Shown: one piece after another, positions 58,810-64,000 of the stretch
How positions within the stretch are numbered: the stretch's first letter is position 1
Layout: each line of letters starts with the position of its first letter
Assembly: GCA_963676655.2 (NCBI GenBank)
Contig: CAXXKX010000003.1
Location: 5,022,001-5,086,000, forward strand
Direction of reading: 5' to 3'
Length of the DNA stretch: 64,000 nt
From: G963676655 sp963676655
GTDB taxonomy: Bacteria > Verrucomicrobiota > Lentisphaeria > Victivallales > Victivallaceae
Made by a program: the position numbers and the translations under genes
The notes under the pieces: generated by a model
What the model saw: the letters and a program-made list of their open reading frames with translations, nothing else
Told to the model about the DNA's origin: nothing
The model's database searches: none

Positions 58810-61089
58810 TCAGAACCAGCGGCGGAGCCAGGAGCGAATGCCGCGGTTGGCACTTACCATAATCAGCGGTTTCGGGCATTTCTCCGCCACTTCCTCCGGC
58901 AGGGTACCGCGGAAGACATGGCTGAGCAACGGTTTTTGCGAAGCGCCGATAACTACCATATCGTAGTTATCCGCTTCATCCAGAATGGCCTGTCTTACGT
59001 CTTTGCCGGGAATGCTTTTTGCGGATAAATTTGATTCCTGAACATCATAATTGGAAAAATCCCGGTTCAGCAGAGAGGCCGGATCAAACGGTTTGCCACC
59101 GGTGATTACACTGAACAACGTTATCTGGGTATCGCTGCCGGAAGCCAGCATTAGGGCGGTTTCCAGCGCCAGTGCGCTGTTGGGGCCGCCGGCGACTGGA
59201 ACCAGAATGTTTTTGTAGTCGCTGTTATTGCAGTTTTTCATAATAATCACATCGCACGGAGCCAATTCCAGCAGCGGGTCCACTGTGCTGCCGATTGAAA
59301 ACAGCCCGCCCCCCGGTTTGCCGTGCCAGCCCATTATCAGCATATTTACTTTCTTTTCCCGCAAGGCGGTTATGATGCCACGGGCCACGTTGCGGCAGTA
59401 GCGCAAGGTGGTGCTGACGTGAAAATGTCCGCCCAGGTAGAGAATCGTTTCCATGATACCCTCCTTGCCTTCCTGCTGATATTTTTCAGCGTCGCTGAGC
59501 AGGACTGCCTCCGGAACCGGAACCATGTGGATCAGTTCAAGTGATGCCTTTCGAGAATTGCATATCCGATAGGTGTTCTTGACCAGCGACAGCGCGTTTG
59601 CCGGATTGGCTACCGCCAGCATTACCTTGAAGCCGCGCGGTACCGCCTCCGCCGCTTCCTCTTCAAATACATGTACATCTTCGGCAATCGGTAACGCATG
59701 GTGTTTTGAATAGGTGCGGTAAATCGCGAATCCGGCGACAACCCACAATGCGGCTGTTATCAGCGCTATTACGCTGAAGTGATGCATGAATAAAACCATG
59801 CCGACCTGACAGATTATCGCCAGTATCGGGAACAGCGGAAACAGTGGCATCAGGTAGCCGTAAGTAAGCTCGTCCCGCATGCTTCGACGGATTTTGATGA
59901 CACTCATGTTTACCAGAAAGAACAGAATTAAAAACATCATACTGGCGCTGGCCGCCACCTGCATGATCGGCAGGAGCGCGGCAAGCGAAATGACGATTGC
60001 CCCGGTCATCAGCAGGGCGAACCATGGTGTTTTTCTGGCTTCGGAAATTAGTGAAAACGCTGACGGCAGCATTCGGTCGCGTCCCAGCGCGTAAGCCGCG
60101 CGGGTGCCGGAATATATCGTCGCGTTGAGCGCTGAAGTACTGGAAAAGATAACCGCCAGGGTCAGCAGAAGATTGGCGTATGGCATCATTCTGCCGATTG
60201 CTGCCCGGAAACCCTCCTCATTGAAACTGCCGATCCATTGCCAGGGCGCGACAACTTGACCGTTCACGATCAGATCTGGCGAGGCTTTGACTGCGACAAT
60301 GGTGGCAAATGTGACCAGCACATAAGTGATCGTTACGATCATTACCGAAAACAGCATGGCTTTCGGCAGGTTCTTTTTCGGTTCGATTACCTCGTCTCCG
60401 GCCTGGGCGATAACTTCGTACCCCTCGAACGCCACGTAGATTATCCCCATGGTCACCAGCAGTTTAGTCCAGCCGTGAGGCATGAAGTCGGCAAAGTTGC
60501 TGACCCGGTCCGGGTGATTAATCGCTACCCATACGCCCATGACGCCGATAATCAGCATGAACAGGGTTTGGCCAAGTGTGACCAGCGCGCCGATCTTGCC
60601 GGTTTCCGAGGCACCCCGGTAATTGATGAAGATGAACAGCAGGGCCGCCAGCACCGCCACTCCTTTGACGATCAGGCCGAAAGCGGTTTCGGATATATCT
60701 AGTTTCAACCAGGTATGGAGAATAAAGCGCATCGTGTAGAGCGAGAAAGTCATGGCGTACATTGCGCCGGCCACACTCGAGGCGAACCATTCCATCCATC
60801 CCGCGATAAAACTGGTCTGCCGCCCGAACCCGATTCTTGCGAAGTTGTAAGCTCCCCCCGCTTTGGGAATGGCTGAACTCAGTTCGGCATAGCTCATCGC
60901 GGTAAATAAGGCGACCAACCCGTTCAGGACGAATGTCAGCAGCAAGCCCCCCGGACCAACGATCCCGATACAACTGCCGATACCGAGAAATACCCCCGCG
61001 CCAATCATCATGCCCAGTCCCATCATGGTAACGTGGAACAGATTGAGATCGCGGGACAGCTCTGAATGTACCTCAGACCTCGTCGTCAT
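58810..61089 (-). CDS. APC family permease with C-terminal Usp domains
   Basis: A 759-residue transporter. About residues 1-480 form a 12-helix APC amino-acid/polyamine permease ('FHVTMMGLGMMIGAGVFLGIG', 'YAELSSAIPKAGGAYNFARIGFG', 'VAFEGYEVIAQAGDEVIEPKKNLPKA'). The rest carries two universal-stress-protein-like domains ('LIMGWHGKPGGGLFSIGSTVDPLLELAPCDVIIMK' and 'MVVIGASQKPLLSHVFRGTLPEEVAEKCPKPLIMVS') that may bind ATP and gate transport. AAGGAG sets ATG 61089; a longer frame to 61131 is not supported. Its start overlaps the end of a 54-aa membrane protein gene by 17 nt. The substrate is unknown. Confidence 0.9.
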   Translation of the reverse strand: MTTRSEVHSELSRDLNLFHVTMMGLGMMIGAGVFLGIGSCIGIVGPGGLLLTFVLNGLVALFTAMSYAELSSAIPKAGGAYNFARIGFGRQTSFIAGWMEWFASSVAGAMYAMTFSLYTMRFILHTWLKLDISETAFGLIVKGVAVLAALLFIFINYRGASETGKIGALVTLGQTLFMLIIGVMGVWVAINHPDRVSNFADFMPHGWTKLLVTMGIIYVAFEGYEVIAQAGDEVIEPKKNLPKAMLFSVMIVTITYVLVTFATIVAVKASPDLIVNGQVVAPWQWIGSFNEEGFRAAIGRMMPYANLLLTLAVIFSSTSALNATIYSGTRAAYALGRDRMLPSAFSLISEARKTPWFALLMTGAIVISLAALLPIMQVAASASMMFLILFFLVNMSVIKIRRSMRDELTYGYLMPLFPLFPILAIICQVGMVLFMHHFSVIALITAALWVVAGFAIYRTYSKHHALPIAEDVHVFEEEAAEAVPRGFKVMLAVANPANALSLVKNTYRICNSRKASLELIHMVPVPEAVLLSDAEKYQQEGKEGIMETILYLGGHFHVSTTLRYCRNVARGIITALREKKVNMLIMGWHGKPGGGLFSIGSTVDPLLELAPCDVIIMKNCNNSDYKNILVPVAGGPNSALALETALMLASGSDTQITLFSVITGGKPFDPASLLNRDFSNYDVQESNLSAKSIPGKDVRQAILDEADNYDMVVIGASQKPLLSHVFRGTLPEEVAEKCPKPLIMVSANRGIRSWLRRWF

Positions 61090-61237
61090 TCCGCTTCTCC
61101 TTGATGATTTCCCTCGCGGTGCGTTCGCCACTTTGATGCAGATGATTAATAATGCGGCAGCTCCAGGCTACCAGAAATATTATAGCCCCCAGCGCCACTA
61201 CCAGAATTGTCAACCCTGCTACTGCGTCATTATTCAT
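61073..61237 (-). CDS. Small single-span membrane protein, 54 aa
   Basis: A short gene on the minus strand: M-N-N-D-A-V-A-G, a hydrophobic helix 'LTILVVALGAIIFLVAW' (residues 9-25), then a basic/acidic tail ending 'EIIKEKRNDDEV'. AGGAAA precedes its ATG by about 6 nt, and its 3' end overlaps the APC permease start by 17 nt, with the permease ribosome site inside its tail codons. This arrangement signals translational coupling and suggests a small accessory subunit of the permease, comparable in idea to the small subunits of some NSS transporters; no homology is claimed. Confidence 0.7.
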   Translation of the reverse strand: MNNDAVAGLTILVVALGAIIFLVAWSCRIINHLHQSGERTAREIIKEKRNDDEV

Positions 61238-61532
61238 TACGTTTCCTGTTTATGATAATTTTTTATGAGATACAAATATAGCCATATAAGAATAGCGTAT
61301 TTTTTGTCTCTGGCAAGTTAAAATTGCAGATAAATGCGCTGGTTTTTTCCTTTTAAGCTCAAAATTTTTTGTTCCGACACTGGATAAAGCCCGGATTTGT
61401 TATATATTTAGTTGTTAGTGGAGAGTGATGCCACGCATTATGGTTGAATAGTTGAGAGTAATTAGTTGTGAGTATAGAGAATTGTCATACTTGGCATTAC
61501 TAATTTCTAATTACTTAAGTTTTGGAGTTCTT

Positions 61533-61988
61533 ATGAAATTTGATTTTGTTGATTTCCTGCCGGAAAAAAATATAATTTGCCTGAAAAGCGCCAATAAACA
61601 AGACGCGATCAGGGAGCTGGTTGATTTCGCGGCCGAAAGCGGCGGCTATGATGGTATGACGGCTTTGCAAGCGGTAATGGAGCGCGAAAGTCATCTCTCG
61701 ACCGGCCTCGGCAATAAGGTTGCCTTGCCGCACGCCAGGATTCCCGGTTTGCCGCAGCCGCAGGTGGTTATCGGCCTCTGCGATACTCCGGTTTCTGATT
61801 ATGAATGCCTTGACAACCAGCCGGTGGAGATCATTATCCTGATCGTTTCAGATGAATCGGACCATAACCGTTATCTGTCGATTCTGAAAAGCGTATCAAA
61901 CAATCTCCTGACCAACAAACCTCTGATTGATAAACTAATATCATCTCGCAACCAGCCTGAACTCTTCATTTCGCTGTTGCAGGAATAA
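61533..61988 (+). CDS. PTS EIIA domain protein (fructose/nitrogen type)
   Basis: A 151-residue stand-alone EIIA domain. The phosphorylated histidine is His67 in 'GNKVALPHARIPGL'; 'VEIIILIVSDESDHNRYLSILKSVSNNLL' is the typical second half. GGAG at 61524-61527 fixes ATG 61533; the longer frame to 61452 has no ribosome site. No EI, HPr, EIIB or EIIC genes are nearby, so it is more likely a regulatory EIIA (EIIA-Ntr-like) than part of a sugar importer. It is divergent from the permease/small protein pair, and a regulatory link to that Usp-bearing transporter is conceivable. 61238-61532 shows no promoter that I trust. Confidence 0.87.
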   Translation: MKFDFVDFLPEKNIICLKSANKQDAIRELVDFAAESGGYDGMTALQAVMERESHLSTGLGNKVALPHARIPGLPQPQVVIGLCDTPVSDYECLDNQPVEIIILIVSDESDHNRYLSILKSVSNNLLTNKPLIDKLISSRNQPELFISLLQE

Positions 61989-61992
61989 TTTT

Positions 61993-62079
61993 CCCGGGAG
62001 CGCTGGTCACCAGACCGGCACACGGTAAAGCATGAATGGTCTTTCCCCTGTGATATTATTCATTACTGATCGCATTTTT
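61993..62079. repeat. 87-bp direct repeat, copy A
   Basis: Starts CCCGGGAGCGCTGGTC 5 nt after the EIIA stop and ends GATCGCATTTTT. It differs from copy B at 8 of 87 positions (about 91% identity) with no gaps. A GGTC...GACC mini-hairpin lies near its left end. The GC-rich head and AT-rich tail differ from the surrounding sequence. Confidence 0.85.
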
Positions 62080-62219
62080 AGTTTTTTAGACCATTTTTCA
62101 GGAATCTTTTGTGTTGATTAATTCTTTTACTATTAGTTGTTTATGTATTTTTATTAAACCAAGTGATGATTTAATTTTATTAAATTTTAAATTATCTAAC
62201 GCAAAGAAAATGACGTATC

Positions 62220-62306
62220 CCCGGGAGCGCTGGTCGCCAGACCGGCACACAGTAAAGCATGAATGGTCTTTTCCCAATGATATTATTAACTTCTGATCGC
62301 ATTTTT
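62220..62306. repeat. 87-bp direct repeat, copy B
   Basis: Second copy, same orientation, ending 7 nt before the stop codon of the minus-strand membrane protein gene. Copies A and B flank 140 bp of AT-rich sequence (62080-62219) without a gene. The pair could be a small non-autonomous element or relic duplication. Confidence 0.85.
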
Positions 62307-62313
62307 GACCATT

Positions 62314-62835
62314 TTAGCAAATTTCTGTTTCCTCCTCAGTATTAGATTTTGCGACGATTTGTACTCTAAATTCAATAACTTTTATTAACGCGTCAAAGTT
62401 ATTAAGAAGGCTGCTGAATTGTCCAATTTTTCTGCCGTAGTCGTCTCGGATAATCGCTACTCGTTCTAATTTGCCGGTAAGCTGTATATCTTTTTCAACA
62501 ATTTTTATCAAAGCGATTTGTGCGAAAGGAATTTTTTTTGTTGAAACGATGTTTGAAAGGCACAGATAGTGATCATTAAGCTCTACCTTTGTGATTATTT
62601 TCATGTCTTTGTATAAGAGAAAAACCATCAATCCGACAGCGGCAAATGTTGTTATTAAAATTATGGGGATAAATATGTTTCCACGGATTGAATATATATT
62701 TATTAGGATTATCAGTGGAATTAAAAAGATCAGCGTAACAAATGAACATAGGACAATGCTAACGACCATAGAAATAATAACCCTATTATGAGCAGTTAGT
62801 TTTTTATCCTCGCTTCTCTTACTTTCATCCGCCAT
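62314..62835 (-). CDS. Small membrane protein with PH-like C-terminal domain
   Basis: A 173-residue protein. Two adjacent membrane helices (about residues 20-48, 'VIISMVVSIVLCSFVTLIFLIPLIILINIY', and 53-72, 'IFIPIILITTFAAVGLMVFLLY') are followed by ~100 residues of beta-rich cytoplasmic domain ('MKIITKVELNDHYLCLSNIVSTKKIPFAQIALIKIVEKD'), the arrangement seen in bacterial PH-domain membrane proteins. I do not recognise it further. GAGGGAGGG precedes the start. No operon partner; convergent with the EIIA gene across the 87-bp repeats. Confidence 0.68.
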   Translation of the reverse strand: MADESKRSEDKKLTAHNRVIISMVVSIVLCSFVTLIFLIPLIILINIYSIRGNIFIPIILITTFAAVGLMVFLLYKDMKIITKVELNDHYLCLSNIVSTKKIPFAQIALIKIVEKDIQLTGKLERVAIIRDDYGRKIGQFSSLLNNFDALIKVIEFRVQIVAKSNTEEETEIC

Positions 62836-63101
62836 TATTTAGCCCTCCCTCGGAATTTTCAACGTTACCGATGATATATATTAAAATAAATGCGTTTTCA
62901 TTATAAACAAATTATTAAAAAAATAATGTTACCTCTAAGTTATCATGAAATACGTTTTTTCAGGTGATAAATTTATAAACTTGGAAATTGCTAATGAAAT
63001 CGGCCAATTAAAATAACAAATCAGTCCATTTGCCGCGTCCTGGTGTTATTGGCTGTCCCGGACAATCCATTGCTGATCTTCCCATGCATAATTATGGATT
63101 T

Positions 63102-63220
63102 TTTTGAATATTCAAAACAACCTCGAATATTCCTTGGAAAGCTACTTATTTTCCGCTTTTTAATCATGGACTATTGACAAAATCACGGCTATCATATATA
63201 ATTTAGTTAAACGGTTAACA
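63102..63220 (+). promoter_or_regulatory. Promoter and operators of the final LacI gene
   Basis: Perfect TTGACA (63174-63179), 17 nt, TATAAT (63197-63202). GTTAA-acgg-TTAAC (63206-63219) lies on the start site, a LacI-type operator resembling the module A site. The palindrome TTTTGAATATTCAAAA (63102-63117) is centred about 100 bp upstream of the start. The remainder of 62836-63101 is AT-rich with a loose AATAACA/TGTTATT pairing around 63012-63048; no gene is seen. Confidence 0.75.
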
Positions 63221-63242
63221 AAAACTTGAAAACTGAATAATT

Positions 63243-64000
63243 ATGAGCAAAGTCACATTAAAACAGGTTGCGGAAAGGGCCAGGACCAGCAAGGCCGCGG
63301 TTTCGCTGGTACTGAACTCTAAACAGTATCACCGGGTATCGGCCTCGACGCGTGAAACGATTGAAAGGGTTGCCCGTGAGTTGAATTATCGACCGAACTT
63401 CCAGGCGCAATCGCTGGCGCTGGGCAAGACCAATAATATCGCGGTTACTTTGAACAGCATGACGCCGTTTTATCAGGAGTATGCCAGAATCCTGACCGGT
63501 TTGTTCGAGACGTCCGGTTTTAATATTTTCGCTTTTGAAACTTATTCTGATCCGGCGCGTGAAGCGAAGGTATTGAAGATTATCAATCAGGGCATGTTTG
63601 ACGGCTGTATTTGTCTTGAATACAACCAGACCAATCGCAAGGTTTACGATTCGCCACGCCATCAGGTGCCGACTATTTTTCGCGGCTGGAACGTGCTGGA
63701 TAACTATCCGCCGCATATGTTGAAAATCAATTATCTGAGTTCGATCGAGCGTTTGTTCGCGCATCTGGTTGATGAAGGCTGGAGCAAACTTTGCATCATC
63801 ACCGATTCGCAATCCCGGGACAACAAGGCTAGCGACCCGGTCAGGAAAAACATTTACACCGAAATGCTGGAAAAATATGATTTGCGGATCAAGGACAAAA
63901 ACTGGATCATGGTTCCGTCTGACTGTCCGGATTATATGAGTTACGTGCATAAGCGTTGTGTCGAGGTGCTGTCCGCCGATAAGTCGGTTGACACGTTGAT
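63243..64000 (+). CDS. LacI family transcriptional regulator, 3' partial
   Basis: The frame runs from ATG 63243 to the end of the window (252 codons) without a stop. Helix-turn-helix 'TLKQVAERARTSKAAVSLVLNSKQYHRVS' at residues 5-33, hinge 'NYRPNFQAQSLALGKTNNIAVTL', then a sensor domain of the usual kind ('MFDGCICLEYNQTNRKVYDSP', 'LFAHLVDEGWSKLCIITDS'). A consensus promoter with an inverted repeat on the start site precedes it, predicting autorepression. About 90 residues are missing beyond the window edge. Confidence 0.9.
   Translation, partial: MSKVTLKQVAERARTSKAAVSLVLNSKQYHRVSASTRETIERVARELNYRPNFQAQSLALGKTNNIAVTLNSMTPFYQEYARILTGLFETSGFNIFAFETYSDPAREAKVLKIINQGMFDGCICLEYNQTNRKVYDSPRHQVPTIFRGWNVLDNYPPHMLKINYLSSIERLFAHLVDEGWSKLCIITDSQSRDNKASDPVRKNIYTEMLEKYDLRIKDKNWIMVPSDCPDYMSYVHKRCVEVLSADKSVDTL

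Noticed and set aside
61533..61988. Complete PTS sugar importer
   Set aside because: Only an EIIA domain is present; no EIIB, EIIC, HPr or EI in the neighbourhood.

Overview
The window reads like a chromosome segment of a Lentisphaerota-type bacterium (Victivallales-like). This assignment is inferred from gene content: single-gene prepilin-type pseudopilins next to secreted glycoside hydrolases, CxPSR sulfatases, BNR 'sialidase-like' proteins, many LacI regulators and REP-associated-type transposases. There is no rRNA, tRNA or other phylogenetic marker here, so it is not proven. I see no tRNA, rRNA, CRISPR array, prophage or complete insertion sequence. Layout: 1-1.0 kb holds two AT-rich genes of unknown function, the first cut by the window edge. 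1.0-2.5 kb is a URO-D family (methyltransferase-like) gene with a structured 5' leader. 2.5-3.1 kb is an intergenic block with three hairpins and four tandem ~97-bp units built on a 69-bp REP-like palindrome. 3.2-8.4 kb is a TetR-controlled RND efflux operon (regulator, adaptor, pump). 8.4-10.7 kb is a divergent AraC(PocR)/FAD-oxidoreductase pair. Module A (11.0-16.3 kb): pseudopilin, LacI, secreted GH with a formylglycine-enzyme-like domain. Module B (16.6-25.1 kb): divergent GntR, then pseudopilin, secreted beta-galactosidase-like protein and cytoplasmic GH38-like protein on the minus strand. Module C (25.1-35.6 kb, minus): LacI, pseudopilin, BNR protein, secreted GH42-like protein, and a large orphan PAS/GAF sensor kinase that has its own promoter. 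35.8-36.8 kb: RAYT-like transposase 1. Glycan/sulfatase operons (37-44.8 kb, minus): BNR protein, two sulfatases and a DHDPS/NAL-family aldolase; then FAD oxidoreductase plus a second BNR-type protein. Module D (45.0-52.8 kb): LacI, pseudopilin, secreted DUF4838-TPR protein, GH95-like protein. 53.0-56.0 kb: AraC, RAYT-like transposase 2, LacI. 56.3-61.2 kb: GH2 beta-galactosidase and an APC permease with Usp domains plus a 54-aa membrane protein. 61.5-64 kb: PTS EIIA-like protein, a pair of 87-bp direct repeats, a small membrane protein, and a LacI gene cut by the window end. How it works together: several transcription units show a near-consensus sigma70-type promoter (-35, 17-nt spacer, -10) with an inverted repeat lying on the spacer, -10 or start site, next to the gene for their probable regulator. 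This fits substrate-induced repression. All four operons in the window that encode a signal-peptide-bearing giant hydrolase also encode exactly one pseudopilin. The operons whose hydrolases or sulfatases lack an obvious signal peptide encode none. That pairing is the most interesting pattern here: it suggests that pseudopilins take part in exporting, displaying or substrate-gating particular glycan-degrading enzymes. Two further regulatory motifs recur: a TTTTGAATATTCAAAA palindrome, and an exact 19-mer shared by the AraC gene and the FAD/BNR operon.
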